From NCBI GenBank assembly GCA_024681295.1, contig JAILBC010000087.1, positions 1 through 64,000 of the forward strand: a stretch of 64,000 nt of DNA, in the 5' to 3' direction. The position numbers and the translations under genes are program-made. This stretch comes from Bacteroidales bacterium (GTDB taxonomy: Bacteria; Bacteroidota; Bacteroidia; Bacteroidales; F082). Positions 17,793 to 28,118 of the stretch are shown here, in pieces. The notes beneath the pieces were generated by a model. That model was not told the DNA's origin, made no database searches, and saw only the letters and a list, made by a program, of their open reading frames with translations. Position 1 is the first letter of the stretch, and every line of letters starts with the position of its first letter.

Positions 17793-20768
17793 ATGGAAAG
17801 CATCCTAATTATCACATTAATCTCCTTTGTTGCGTTCCTGCTGCTCGCCGGATTCGTTGTCATGCGAGACTTCTCACGACTGTGGATCAAGCGTAGCAGG
17901 GAGATGTTCCGGGTCAAGCAGGGCATTAACTACTACAGCGAGATGGCCGTCACGTTAGTGGTCACCCTTCTTTTGGCCATCTCTGTATCACTCTTAAAAG
18001 GAGCATCCACTGTCCTAGTGGCCATGGTAACCACCGATGATATCGCTTCTTTTATGACGGCCTTGCGCGGTGTTTTCTCATCCTATACCACTGAGTTGCA
18101 GAGCCCCAAGAATCATCTTTTGTTGTTCTTCCTCAACCCCGCATTGAAAATGATGGCCGTCTATTTGTTAATGGGGAGCGTCAGGTTGTATTTCTCTTTG
18201 ATCAACAAAAAGGCAGGAGGTGAATGTTACAATGAAGGCGATGTCCTTTATTTCAGCTCACTTGGGGTTTTGTTTCTGATTGGTGTAGAGATTTTTTGCC
18301 ACATTCAGGACGTGAAAATCGCTAATATGGCAGGAAATATTTCTTATTTGTTGTTGGATAAATGTAGTTATCTCATCTACTTCCTAACTATTGAAGAGGT
18401 GCTGGTGCTTCGTTCCAACAAAAGCAATCTGAATAACGCGATTGAAAAATATCTGGTGACCAACCACATCGAGAAAAAGATGTTGCTGAGCGGCTGGAAG
18501 ATGATGGTCTTAGCATACGGCTTGGGGTTGTTGTTATCCACCCCCTGCTTCCTCGGCTTCCAATGGATCCGGGACAACACCGCTTTGATGACCACTTTCA
18601 TCATTGTGTTGAGTGTGGCTTTGTTTATCATGAAAAAGTTTTTCTCGGACTCGTGGAATTTGTTAGGCACTGTGCTTTTTTCCACCACTTTCTCGATGCC
18701 CATACATGGATTGGTGTTTTCCAGCGACAAGTCAAGGCGCCTAGTTGTAATAGGGCTGATCGTATATGGCGCCTTACTTGTTGCGTTTGGTTTTGTCTAC
18801 CCGAAACAATTGTTCATGCTGCTTTCAATCATGTCCGCCGCCGCTTGCCTAACTGTGATCGGCATTGTGCTGGCCTACTTCCTTACCATGGGTATTGGTT
18901 ATCTCGTGGCCTGCATCACCAGGGGCAACACAACCACCCCCACCATGAAGAAGTGTTTCACCTACACGGGGTGGGTGTTGTCCTCTCTGCCTAAAGCCGT
19001 CGCGGTTTCGGCATTCGTGGTGACCCTGGCCTTTATGTCGATAACCTGTTTCCCGAAAGAACTAAAATGTGATGATATTTTTGCAAACAGTTGCGTTGTG
19101 GACGCCAATGGAAATTGCCTATACGTGGATGAAGAGCATCCGCATTACTACGTCCCTGTGCGATTTGAGGAGTTGCCGTCCTTTTTCCGAAAGTGCATCA
19201 CAGCACAAGAGGACCGCGGTTTCTGGAAACAAAATAATCTCTGGCCCAACCCAAGTAACTGGCACGGGGTCAGCTTTTCAGCCTTCCGCGGAAGAGGAGG
19301 GTCTAACATCAACGCACAGTTATGTAAAAATATCACCTATATTAACGCTGATGGATTCCCTCGCGATATGTCCAGAAAAATTTCCGAATCTGTATCGGCA
19401 TATATGATTTCCCAGAAAAAAACACCCGAACAGCTTATGGAATTATACGCTAATATTGCCTCCTTTGATGGTAGTTTCGGTTTTCGCGGGGCAGCAGCGG
19501 CCTCTCTGTTTGCGTTTGGGAAACCATTGAATCAGTTAAATAACATTCAACAACTCTATCTAATACACACCCTTCCAAGAAGTAAATATTTAAAGACAGA
19601 AAACGGACTGATTCCTTACAATCTAGTACATGAAGACAGCGATGGCGCGGTGAAAAAAGCTCTTTTAAAGAAGGCAGAGCGATGGTTGGACGAGGGATTA
19701 ATCACCAAAAAAGAGTATAACACTTTACGACGTGAGGAGTTGGCCTTTGTCAACACAAGATATAAGTGCGGAATTCCTTTAAGCACACGCATCATGCTTG
19801 CAAAAAACTTCAAAGACCGGCCAGGCAGACATGACTGTTCCATCACTTTGGAAAACGAAAACGACTTGGCAGAGGCCTATCGCCTGTTAAAGACCAAGGA
19901 GGTGTTTAAAAAGAACGGATCCGAACTTCAAGTCGCCGCACTCGTCGTTGAGGCCAAAAGCGGTAAGATCATTGCCCACTTCTCTTCTTCAGAGGTACTT
20001 GACTATGCTAATTGTTACACTTATCCCATCGGTTCTATAGCAAAGCCCGCCATAGTCCTAGAGATGCTCAAGTCCGGAGTGCCGGCTGATTTCACACTGT
20101 TCGATGGACGCGTTGAGAAACGGAAAACACCCCATAACAGTCATGGATGGGGTAAACGCCCCGTCAGTTTAGAGGCCATTTTAGCGCTAAGTCTCAATGC
20201 TCCCTTCGCCAACCTGAAAGATTTGGGGTTAAACCCGAAAACTTTATACCAAAACCTAGAAAACGAATACGCCCTAATGAACATCACCAAAGACTCGATT
20301 AGCGCTTGCGATACATACAACTACCCATTAGGCCTCAGAGAGATGAGAGTGTTTGATATTGCACAAGTATACCAAACAATATTCAACGATGGTATTTTTA
20401 TTCCATTGTCATTAGAACAAAACTCCGACACTATCGTGACCAAAAGAATCTGGGCCGAAGAGCACACCAAGGTGGTTGTAAACGCCCTAAGCAAAACCAT
20501 AGAAAACAGCGATGGCACTTTGAACAGATACAAGAACGACCTACCTGCGGGAAAGAAATTCTACGGCAAGACTGGAACCAGCAGCAAAAACCGTGATTTC
20601 TGGACGGTGATTTCTGACGGAAACATTGTGATTACCAGTTGGGGCTCGTATGGCAAAAAAACTGGCGACAACATGGTTCTGGGCACGGAAAAATCGTGGG
20701 GAGCCACCGCCGCGGGATTGTTCGCCGTATTGATCTATAACGAACTTGCCAAGACAAACCATTATTAA
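17793..20768 (+). CDS. Polytopic membrane protein fused to bifunctional GT51/transpeptidase penicillin-binding protein
   Basis: About 450 aa multi-TM N-terminus; GT51-like ITAQEDRGF and GGSNINAQLCKN; transpeptidase SIAK, SLN and KTGT motifs. Confidence 0.85.
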   Translation: MESILIITLISFVAFLLLAGFVVMRDFSRLWIKRSREMFRVKQGINYYSEMAVTLVVTLLLAISVSLLKGASTVLVAMVTTDDIASFMTALRGVFSSYTTELQSPKNHLLLFFLNPALKMMAVYLLMGSVRLYFSLINKKAGGECYNEGDVLYFSSLGVLFLIGVEIFCHIQDVKIANMAGNISYLLLDKCSYLIYFLTIEEVLVLRSNKSNLNNAIEKYLVTNHIEKKMLLSGWKMMVLAYGLGLLLSTPCFLGFQWIRDNTALMTTFIIVLSVALFIMKKFFSDSWNLLGTVLFSTTFSMPIHGLVFSSDKSRRLVVIGLIVYGALLVAFGFVYPKQLFMLLSIMSAAACLTVIGIVLAYFLTMGIGYLVACITRGNTTTPTMKKCFTYTGWVLSSLPKAVAVSAFVVTLAFMSITCFPKELKCDDIFANSCVVDANGNCLYVDEEHPHYYVPVRFEELPSFFRKCITAQEDRGFWKQNNLWPNPSNWHGVSFSAFRGRGGSNINAQLCKNITYINADGFPRDMSRKISESVSAYMISQKKTPEQLMELYANIASFDGSFGFRGAAAASLFAFGKPLNQLNNIQQLYLIHTLPRSKYLKTENGLIPYNLVHEDSDGAVKKALLKKAERWLDEGLITKKEYNTLRREELAFVNTRYKCGIPLSTRIMLAKNFKDRPGRHDCSITLENENDLAEAYRLLKTKEVFKKNGSELQVAALVVEAKSGKIIAHFSSSEVLDYANCYTYPIGSIAKPAIVLEMLKSGVPADFTLFDGRVEKRKTPHNSHGWGKRPVSLEAILALSLNAPFANLKDLGLNPKTLYQNLENEYALMNITKDSISACDTYNYPLGLREMRVFDIAQVYQTIFNDGIFIPLSLEQNSDTIVTKRIWAEEHTKVVVNALSKTIENSDGTLNRYKNDLPAGKKFYGKTGTSSKNRDFWTVISDGNIVITSWGSYGKKTGDNMVLGTEKSWGATAAGLFAVLIYNELAKTNHY

Positions 20769-20792
20769 AACATACTTAAAAACTGCATTGCC

Positions 20793-21371
20793 ATGATTCT
20801 AATGAAACTCTTATCGCCCAAGTCGCTTCCCTTGCCGGAATCGGAATGGAAGTTTTACCACAAGCTCTACAGGGCCATGCTTAAGCTTTTGCTCTATGGC
20901 TATAAAAGAAAGGTGATTATTGACCGCATCATTCTTGGAGAAGGTGCGGAGCTGCTTCATTGTGTCAGGGATGAATGGTTTGAGAAACAGTTGATCCGCT
21001 TTCGTATAGCCTACTTCCCCCCTATCCGGGTGGTTTCCTTCTCAGCGACACACGAACTAAGATCAGGGGTCTTCAATTGGAAAGACACGATGACCCTGTT
21101 GCGTCCCCAGCGTTTGACACAAGCCAAAACCGAACCCGCCAAGCGGCCGATGAAAGCCAAACCCGTGGCAAAACAGGAAACAAAACTAGAAGTCAAGCCT
21201 GCCCCGAAGTCCGAGGCGAAACAGAAACCCCAACAAGAGGAAAAGCGAAGCAAAATCCGTTTCAACGACGGCGAGCTCAAGCCCCCTCGTTTCAAGAAAC
21301 AAAAAGAACTGGTGATTACCCGCGATGAATACACCCATCATTTGGGCTTCGATGAAAACGATATTTTTTAA
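20793..21371 (+). CDS. Hypothetical protein with Lys/Pro/Gln-rich linker
   Basis: Tight operon spacing; AKTEPAKRPMKAKPVAKQETKLEVKPAPKSEAKQKPQQEEKRSK. Confidence 0.7.
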   Translation: MILMKLLSPKSLPLPESEWKFYHKLYRAMLKLLLYGYKRKVIIDRIILGEGAELLHCVRDEWFEKQLIRFRIAYFPPIRVVSFSATHELRSGVFNWKDTMTLLRPQRLTQAKTEPAKRPMKAKPVAKQETKLEVKPAPKSEAKQKPQQEEKRSKIRFNDGELKPPRFKKQKELVITRDEYTHHLGFDENDIF

Positions 21372-21398
21372 TCAAACAAAATTAAATAAGTTATTATT

Positions 21399-23150
21399 AT
21401 GGAAAACATTGCTATTTCTCAAAAAACAAAAGAGGTCTTTCCCGAACTCTCCATCATGAAGGCACGTCGTTACGACTCTCTCTTCAAAGGAAGAAACCTC
21501 CCTTCGTTTGTGCGCGACTACATCCTACGTCGTTTCACTAACAACGAGGGCGTGGTAGACGAAAAGGCCGTAAAGGAGTACCTTAACACCAAGATGCCCT
21601 CGGATTCCGAGATCCTTAAGCAGCGCTTGCTGAACGGCGAGAGTGTCAACATTACCACACGCTTTACGGTGAGCACCGACATGGCCTTGGGCAGGGTGCG
21701 CTTTCACATGCCCGACGTGGGCATATCCTCAAGCACCTATGTCAGCCAGGAACTGTTGGAAAAAAGCGAGGACCCACTCACCGATGGCGAGCACTGGGGT
21801 AATATCACGTTGCTCTATGTGGAGCCGCAGGGTAAGCGAAAGGGATACGCACTTATGACCAGCTACAAGGCGTTTGAGCCCTACCGTATCGACCTTTCTT
21901 ATTACCTGGAAGCTCGCAGCAATTTTACCACCGAGGAGTGGATCGACTTTCTCATCGCTGCCATGGAGTACAACCCAGAGGAGTTCTCCGAAGAGCAGAA
22001 GCATGAGATCATTGCCCGTCTTCTCCCCCTTGTCGAGCCTCGCCTCAACATGATTGAGTTAGGCCCCAAGGGTACAGGAAAGTCGTACGTCTACAACAAT
22101 TTGAGCAAACACGCTTGGCTGTTGGCCGGAGGTCGCACCACGCGAGCCAAGTTGTTCTACAACAAGGCCACGAAGCAATTCGGCGTGATGAAGAACTACG
22201 ATGTGGTTGGCATTGATGAAATCACAACATTTCAGTTTTCTGACCCAGACGAGATGCAAAGTATCATGAAAAGTTATTTGGAGGCAGGAAAAGCAGCCGT
22301 TGACAATGTGATGTTTCAGTCGGAGTGCGGCCTGATGCTGATGGGCAATATTCCGCTCGACAAGGATATGAAACCACTGAATCCGTCCTATGCACAGAGC
22401 CTTCCCGAGATGTTCCGCGAGTCGGCCACGATGGATAGGTTCCACGGCTTCATCGAAGGCTGGAGGCTCCCGCGGCTTTCAAAGGACCACATCATCGAAG
22501 GCTGGGTGCTCAACTGCGAGTATTTCTCCTCGGTGTTGCATATCTTACGTTTTTCTTCGGAGTATGATCGTATTTTCACCGAACTGGTGGATATTCCTCA
22601 TGGTTGCGACCTGCGTGACAAGAAAGCCGTACAGCGCTTGGCCACCGCCTATCACAAGCTGTTGTTCCCCCACATCCGGTCGCTTGCCGACATTGAGCCT
22701 GATCAGGTGGACACTTTCAAACTGTTGTATGACCGCTATTGCTTGCAGCCCGCCATCTATCGGAGACAGATCATCCGCGACCAATGCCACCGCATCGACA
22801 AGGAATTCAAGCCCGAGGTCTCCGAGTTCTCAATTGTCGACCTGCCCTACATCGAGGATATCGAAAACGAACCCGTTGTGAATGAAGAGGTCGAAGACCT
22901 TCCCTTCGAAGACCTTCCCATCGAGGAAGAGATCATCGAGGAACAGACCGTCGAAGAAACCCCTGAAGAGGAAGCTTTTGAAGAGGAAGCACCTATCGAA
23001 GAGGAAGTGCCTGTTGAAGAGGAAGTCCCTATTGAAGAGGAATCCAGCGAGGAGGTTCCTGGTGTGGAAGATCCTATCGTTGAAGAGTACGATGAAGAAG
23101 ATAATGGCGAAGAGGAATTGGGGGAAGTGGCGAACAACCTTGTAGCTTGA
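21399..23150 (+). CDS. BrxL-like AAA+ ATPase lacking a recognisable Lon protease domain, Glu-rich C-terminal tail
   Basis: RRYDSLFKGRNLPSFVRDYILRRF; Walker A GPKGTGKSY; Walker B VVGIDEIT; PEMFRESATMDRFHGFIEGW; tail EEEVPVEEEVPIEEESSEEVP. Confidence 0.8.
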   Translation: MENIAISQKTKEVFPELSIMKARRYDSLFKGRNLPSFVRDYILRRFTNNEGVVDEKAVKEYLNTKMPSDSEILKQRLLNGESVNITTRFTVSTDMALGRVRFHMPDVGISSSTYVSQELLEKSEDPLTDGEHWGNITLLYVEPQGKRKGYALMTSYKAFEPYRIDLSYYLEARSNFTTEEWIDFLIAAMEYNPEEFSEEQKHEIIARLLPLVEPRLNMIELGPKGTGKSYVYNNLSKHAWLLAGGRTTRAKLFYNKATKQFGVMKNYDVVGIDEITTFQFSDPDEMQSIMKSYLEAGKAAVDNVMFQSECGLMLMGNIPLDKDMKPLNPSYAQSLPEMFRESATMDRFHGFIEGWRLPRLSKDHIIEGWVLNCEYFSSVLHILRFSSEYDRIFTELVDIPHGCDLRDKKAVQRLATAYHKLLFPHIRSLADIEPDQVDTFKLLYDRYCLQPAIYRRQIIRDQCHRIDKEFKPEVSEFSIVDLPYIEDIENEPVVNEEVEDLPFEDLPIEEEIIEEQTVEETPEEEAFEEEAPIEEEVPVEEEVPIEEESSEEVPGVEDPIVEEYDEEDNGEEELGEVANNLVA

Positions 23151-23201
23151 AAGTTTAAACAGAAAACAGTATATTTGCAAAATTGAAAGGAGGACGCAGC
23201 C

Positions 23202-23765
23202 ATGATATGGTTAACAAGTGACTTGCATTTATTCCACAACCATGGGTTTATTTATGAACCCAGAGGTTTTTCTTCCATCGAGGAAATGAACACGGCCATC
23301 GAGAGCAACTGGAACGAGATGGTTGATGAGGACGACGAAGTCTATGTTTTGGGCGACCTTATGGTTGGAGGGAAAGCCGTCAGCAACGATGTCGGCATGG
23401 AGATCGTAAGGCGGCTGAAAGGCAAGAAGCACATCATCATAGGCAATCACGACACGGATGCTCGAATCAAGCTTTACCAACAAGAAGCAAGCATCGTTGA
23501 TGTTCAATATGCCCTGATGATGCGTTATAAAGGCCGCAGCCTTTATCTGAGCCACTACCCCACGTTCACTTCCAGCTTAGAGCACGAAAAACCGAAGCAA
23601 TGGACCATAAACTTTTTTGGTCACACCCACTCCAAGGAGCGGTTCTTCGAAGGCATCCCATTCATGTACAACGTGGCCTTGGATGCTCATGAGAACCGGC
23701 CCGTGTCACTCGATGAAGCTTTGCGTGAAATCAAGGAATATTCCGCCGCATCAACAAAGGCATAA
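23202..23765 (+). CDS. Calcineurin-like metallophosphoesterase
   Basis: IWLTSDLHLFHNHG, VLGDLMVGG, IIGNHDTD, NFFGHTHS. Confidence 0.88.
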   Translation: MIWLTSDLHLFHNHGFIYEPRGFSSIEEMNTAIESNWNEMVDEDDEVYVLGDLMVGGKAVSNDVGMEIVRRLKGKKHIIIGNHDTDARIKLYQQEASIVDVQYALMMRYKGRSLYLSHYPTFTSSLEHEKPKQWTINFFGHTHSKERFFEGIPFMYNVALDAHENRPVSLDEALREIKEYSAASTKA

Positions 23766-23913
23766 TAAACCCTAGTTTTACGAAATCACTCCCCGAGAAG
23801 GGTTTCATACACCCTATCCGTCATTTCATACAGTACCCCGAAAAACGCCTTGTCAGTCTTTCAAGGATCATTTAATTTGCATCATAAAATAATAATAAAG
23901 AATAAGTAATACC

Positions 23914-24900
23914 ATGATTATGAAACCGCGACATTTGTTAATTGCGTTGCTGATGCTTGTCGGGGTCGGCTGCTCACCGACCCCACAGGCAGACAGCCGT
24001 TTGGGAAAAGAACTTGGACTACGCACCAAGGGAAACAGCATCTATTATTGGAAAACTGTTTTTGAGCTGAACAACGCCGAGCGAGATTTCCTTCAAACCC
24101 ACCAGGTAAAACGACTTTACCTGAGACTCTTTGATGTGGTGCCCGCCGACATCAACAACTACGAGTATGAGGTGATACCCAATGCCACCCTTGCCTTTCG
24201 CGAGGCGACGCCCAAAGGGGTGGAGATTGTGCCGGTAGTTTACATCACGATCGACGCGCTGCGCCTCATCAACAGTCCGAAACACAACTATGCCCAAATC
24301 ATCACCCAACGCATCCTGAACATGGTCGACTTCAACGACCTGGGCACCATCCATGAAATCCAGCTCGACTGCGACTGGACGCAACAAACGCAAGACGGCT
24401 ATTTTGCCTTCTGCCAAGCGGTGAAAGACCAGTTGGAACCTTACGGCATCCAACTCAGTTGTACCATTCGCCTTTGGCAGTTGGCTTGTGCCTGTCCGCC
24501 TGTCGACAGGGGCGTGCTGATGCTTTACAACACCGGAAGCATCACCAATCCCAAGACACAAAACTCCATTCTCGACCTCAACGATGTAAATGCGTACTTG
24601 AAAAACAAACCCTACGGGCTCCCCTTGGACTACGCCTACCCCACCTATAGCTGGTATGTTTGGTTCCACAACGACACCTATAAAGGGCTCTTCCACGACC
24701 AGCCCTCCATGAAGCTTGAAGCCGGTGATGTAGTACGCTATGAACACGTAAGCTTCGATGACCTCCACAAACTGGATAGCCTTGTAAGCTTGAAAATGCC
24801 CGGCGCCGAAAACGCCTCCATCATTCTTTATCATTTAGATTCCGCCAACCTTTCAAACTATACCACCGATGAAATACGTCAGATTTATAGCCGCATTTAG
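23914..24900 (+). CDS. Lipoprotein, hypothetical (glycosidase-like fold possible)
   Basis: MLVGVGCSPTPQADS lipobox. Confidence 0.6.
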   Translation: MIMKPRHLLIALLMLVGVGCSPTPQADSRLGKELGLRTKGNSIYYWKTVFELNNAERDFLQTHQVKRLYLRLFDVVPADINNYEYEVIPNATLAFREATPKGVEIVPVVYITIDALRLINSPKHNYAQIITQRILNMVDFNDLGTIHEIQLDCDWTQQTQDGYFAFCQAVKDQLEPYGIQLSCTIRLWQLACACPPVDRGVLMLYNTGSITNPKTQNSILDLNDVNAYLKNKPYGLPLDYAYPTYSWYVWFHNDTYKGLFHDQPSMKLEAGDVVRYEHVSFDDLHKLDSLVSLKMPGAENASIILYHLDSANLSNYTTDEIRQIYSRI

Positions 24901-26992
24901 CCTTTTTTTCGCCTCGTTCAACGCCTTCGCGTGCTCACCGAGTCTTTGCTCACCTTCGGAGTACTACCTGTTCCATCTGGTCAACCTGCCCGACGACCCA
25001 GAAAGCAGCTACAACCTCAACAGCCAACAGAACTGCCAGCTGTGGCAGCAACAAGCCTATGTGATGATTTCTTTGGAAGACATCTATCAGGTAGTCTATA
25101 AATACAACTTGCAAACACTGACGGATTTGAAAAACGGCAAAATCCCACCATGCGCAAGAGGCAACAGGATGGCCCAATGGTTGACAACCAACAGCGGCAA
25201 GGAAGCTTTGGATTTCTTGATTCTTGCCAAAAACTGCGAATGGCTGCGCCGTGAAAGCCTGTCGCCATGGTACTATCCCTCAAAGGAAGACCCCGTCAGA
25301 TACTCGCTCAACGAAGTAGCCGAAACGGCCAGGGAGAAAGCCAAGGGCTACTACTATGCCGACCGTTATGCGTTGCAGGCCGTCAGGGCGATGACCTCGC
25401 TCCGTCAATACGAGGACATCATCAGTTTTTGGAATGAAATTGAAAAACAGTTGCCTGATGGCTTCCTCAAGCAGATGACCCTCTCTTATGTGGCGGGGGC
25501 ATACGTACATCTCGACAATGTCGAATTGGCAAAAAGTTATTACAAGCTAGCCAACGATTTGAACGGGCTATTAGAATGCGACCTCCGTTACCGTTCTGGC
25601 ATGAGCCGGGTGGAGAAAATGGAGTTGCTGTATGAAGTTTATCCTGATTGCCCCGTTTTTCGCCTAAGGCTTTGGGAGATTTTGGGAAAAGTGGAGCCTG
25701 ACCGTAACTGGGAAGACGACTGGCGTTGGGATTTATATAGAGATGGGGAGAGGGCTGAGATCGATCAGCTTGCCCTTCTTTGCGACAAGGTCTTGAGCGA
25801 AGACACCGAAGCGGACAAAGCCTTATGGGCATACGCCGCCACTTACATCGCCCACCTGAAAGGAGACGACAACAAAGCCGACCAATACCTGAAAACGGCA
25901 GAAAGAACCGTCAAAGACAAAAACCTCGAAGAATCCATCAAAGTGATGCGGATTTTTATCGACGCACAGATTAGCACTTACGGCAAAGCCTACGAACAGA
26001 AACTATTTACTCAGCTGCGGTGGCTGCAAGAGAAAATAGAGCAGGACATTGACCAGAAAACCATAGATGGCTTCGACCTGTACAACTTGATCGGAAGCTT
26101 CAGTTGCTACTATTGGAACGACGCCATGCGTTGCATCCTGTTGGGCACGGTTTGCCCCAAGATGATCGAGCAAGGCAACACCACACTGGCCCTGCAGTTG
26201 GCCAACATGTCGAGTTACTCGCTGCCCAACGAGATTCCGACGGTCCTTGCTGAGTGCCGCAAAGACCATTCGTTCAACTACTATGACTATTGTTGCCATT
26301 TTGCCGAGATGATGGACTCCCTGTCGGCCAATGCACTGATTGCCTACACTGAGGTAGCCCAGAAGCCTCGGACGGAGTTCCAGCGTTTCCTCAACTCCCA
26401 CTCCTACAGCGACAGCGACTATCTCAACGAGATAATTGGTACCCATTGTTTGCGCGAGATGCGCTATGCAGACGCGGAGCACTACCTTTCCAAGGTCTCC
26501 TTTGATTATTTCATTCGCACCAATGTTTACAAGGAAGGCTTTTTGAACAACGACCCATTCAGTGTGTCGAGAAGGCGTTGGAACCACGGCGGTGATGCAA
26601 AGCTTCAGTTTGCAAAGACCATGAACATGTTGGAGTGTGAAATTGCCGCTGCCACCAATCCAAACCAGAAAGCCATGTTAATGATCGACCTTGGGCTTGG
26701 AATACGCAATTCGTTTAACCGTTGTTGGGCTTTGACGCAGTACGGTCGTGGTTGGGTTGATGACTCTGCATATGATTGGGAGACTGGAGGGTTAACCTGT
26801 CAAGCCATGAAACGTGCGGAGCAGCTCTTCAGCAAGGCTTTCAGCACCTTTACCGACGACGAATATGCTGCCCAAGCCCAGTTACTATTCTGTAATTTCA
26901 GGACCATCGAAGAGCGTTATCCCAAGACCCTTGCGGCGGACATTGTCCGAGGGCATTGCGATTATTATATAGACTACCATGGGGAAAGGTGA
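24869..26992 (+). CDS. Exported TPR-like hypothetical protein
   Basis: Signal peptide FIAAFSLFFASFNAFA; overlaps the preceding lipoprotein ORF by about 30 nt. Confidence 0.65.
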   Translation: MKYVRFIAAFSLFFASFNAFACSPSLCSPSEYYLFHLVNLPDDPESSYNLNSQQNCQLWQQQAYVMISLEDIYQVVYKYNLQTLTDLKNGKIPPCARGNRMAQWLTTNSGKEALDFLILAKNCEWLRRESLSPWYYPSKEDPVRYSLNEVAETAREKAKGYYYADRYALQAVRAMTSLRQYEDIISFWNEIEKQLPDGFLKQMTLSYVAGAYVHLDNVELAKSYYKLANDLNGLLECDLRYRSGMSRVEKMELLYEVYPDCPVFRLRLWEILGKVEPDRNWEDDWRWDLYRDGERAEIDQLALLCDKVLSEDTEADKALWAYAATYIAHLKGDDNKADQYLKTAERTVKDKNLEESIKVMRIFIDAQISTYGKAYEQKLFTQLRWLQEKIEQDIDQKTIDGFDLYNLIGSFSCYYWNDAMRCILLGTVCPKMIEQGNTTLALQLANMSSYSLPNEIPTVLAECRKDHSFNYYDYCCHFAEMMDSLSANALIAYTEVAQKPRTEFQRFLNSHSYSDSDYLNEIIGTHCLREMRYADAEHYLSKVSFDYFIRTNVYKEGFLNNDPFSVSRRRWNHGGDAKLQFAKTMNMLECEIAAATNPNQKAMLMIDLGLGIRNSFNRCWALTQYGRGWVDDSAYDWETGGLTCQAMKRAEQLFSKAFSTFTDDEYAAQAQLLFCNFRTIEERYPKTLAADIVRGHCDYYIDYHGER

Positions 26993-26996
26993 GTCT

Positions 26997-27734
26997 TTAC
27001 ACCTTCTCGATAAAGACTTCGAAGCACGATTTAATATCATCCTCTTCGGAAACCGGATTGCATATTGTTTTTTTGGTTAGGTCGTTACGAAAAGTCTGGA
27101 AATGTTGCAGACAGTCATTGAACTTTTTCAATGCTTTGCGATAGTCGCGCATACTTGTCTTGATCCAACTGCCATTACGTTCTATGATTTCAGGGAGTGG
27201 AACTATTCGAATCTTTTTCTCATTTGAAGGGCTATCCACTCCCCAGTAGCCGTATTTCGTGTCCCAGTAATTATAATAGAAGAACTCCAGGTGATGCCAA
27301 ATCTCTCCACCGTATTTAAAATTCTTGGCTGGGCCATCCCAATAGAGAAATCCATTGTTTTTAGGATCTTCCTCACGGCTTACCGAGTTCATAGCACCAT
27401 TTTGGGGTATTTTATTCAGACGTCTAAGTAACAATTGTTTTTGTCTAAGAGCTGATTCTTTTTTCTCATCAGTTAATACGTTTACTCTCACTTTGTTGCC
27501 TTCGGCATCCCTAACCCAGCGAAATCTGTTATTCTGACGCAAATCAGATTCTGGCATTCCCAGGAGCCATCTGTACACAAAACCTTTAGGGAACGCATAG
27601 ATTCCCCACATGGCAGGTGCTGTATGATATCCTCTTTTCTCGCTGTTGTAAGGCAGTTTGGCCTCTTCGTGTTTCTGTGGACTCAGTGCACCCCAGCGGA
27701 TGAAGTCCATTGTAATTTTCTTGTTCTTTACCAT
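26997..27734 (-). CDS. Hypothetical protein (copy 1 of duplicated gene)
   Basis: MVKNKKITMDFIRWGALSPQKHEEAKLPYNSEKRGY...; truncated homologue at 53162-53274. Confidence 0.6.
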   Translation of the reverse strand: MVKNKKITMDFIRWGALSPQKHEEAKLPYNSEKRGYHTAPAMWGIYAFPKGFVYRWLLGMPESDLRQNNRFRWVRDAEGNKVRVNVLTDEKKESALRQKQLLLRRLNKIPQNGAMNSVSREEDPKNNGFLYWDGPAKNFKYGGEIWHHLEFFYYNYWDTKYGYWGVDSPSNEKKIRIVPLPEIIERNGSWIKTSMRDYRKALKKFNDCLQHFQTFRNDLTKKTICNPVSEEDDIKSCFEVFIEKV

Positions 27735-27796
27735 GGCGATATATTTTGGAATTGATTCGATGCAAAGATAATCGTTTTCTACCAGAAAGAAGTCCA

Positions 27797-28080
27797 TCAA
27801 TCTTTCTCAAAAAACACGATGTCCATCAAGATGGGGAAATACGTTTTCTGCTTCCGTCCTTTTTATCCACAACACGCATCACCCCCACCTTTTCATTGGA
27901 AACGATGATAAAGTAATAGGTCGTCCATGGTTGTTCGAACTTCGCTATTATTTTGTCAATGGTTTCCGCACTGGGGCTCGTGTCAAAATCCTGATATTTT
28001 TCTAACAGGTCGGAAAACGCTTCGACCTGCATCTCCCACACGGTTTCGATGTCTGCTCTTTCTATAGGTTTTAATTCCAT
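27797..28080 (-). pseudogene. Internally deleted GNAT acetyltransferase, copy 1
   Basis: N-terminus MELKPIERADIETVWEMQVEAF...EKVGVMRVVDKKDGSRKRISP then only the tail ...MDIVFFEKD* remains, out of frame. Confidence 0.65.
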
Positions 28081-28118
28081 GAAAAAACGCCCTTCCTTTG
28101 ATTAACTGGCTTCCGTCA

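Noticed and set aside
21399-23150. Part of a complete BREX system
   Set aside because: No pglX, pglZ, brxA/B/C homologues in the window; only a BrxL-like ATPase without a recognisable Lon domain.
23202-23765. Metallophosphoesterase as a phage-derived gene
   Set aside because: Small phosphoesterases occur in both phage and chromosomal contexts; no other phage genes nearby.
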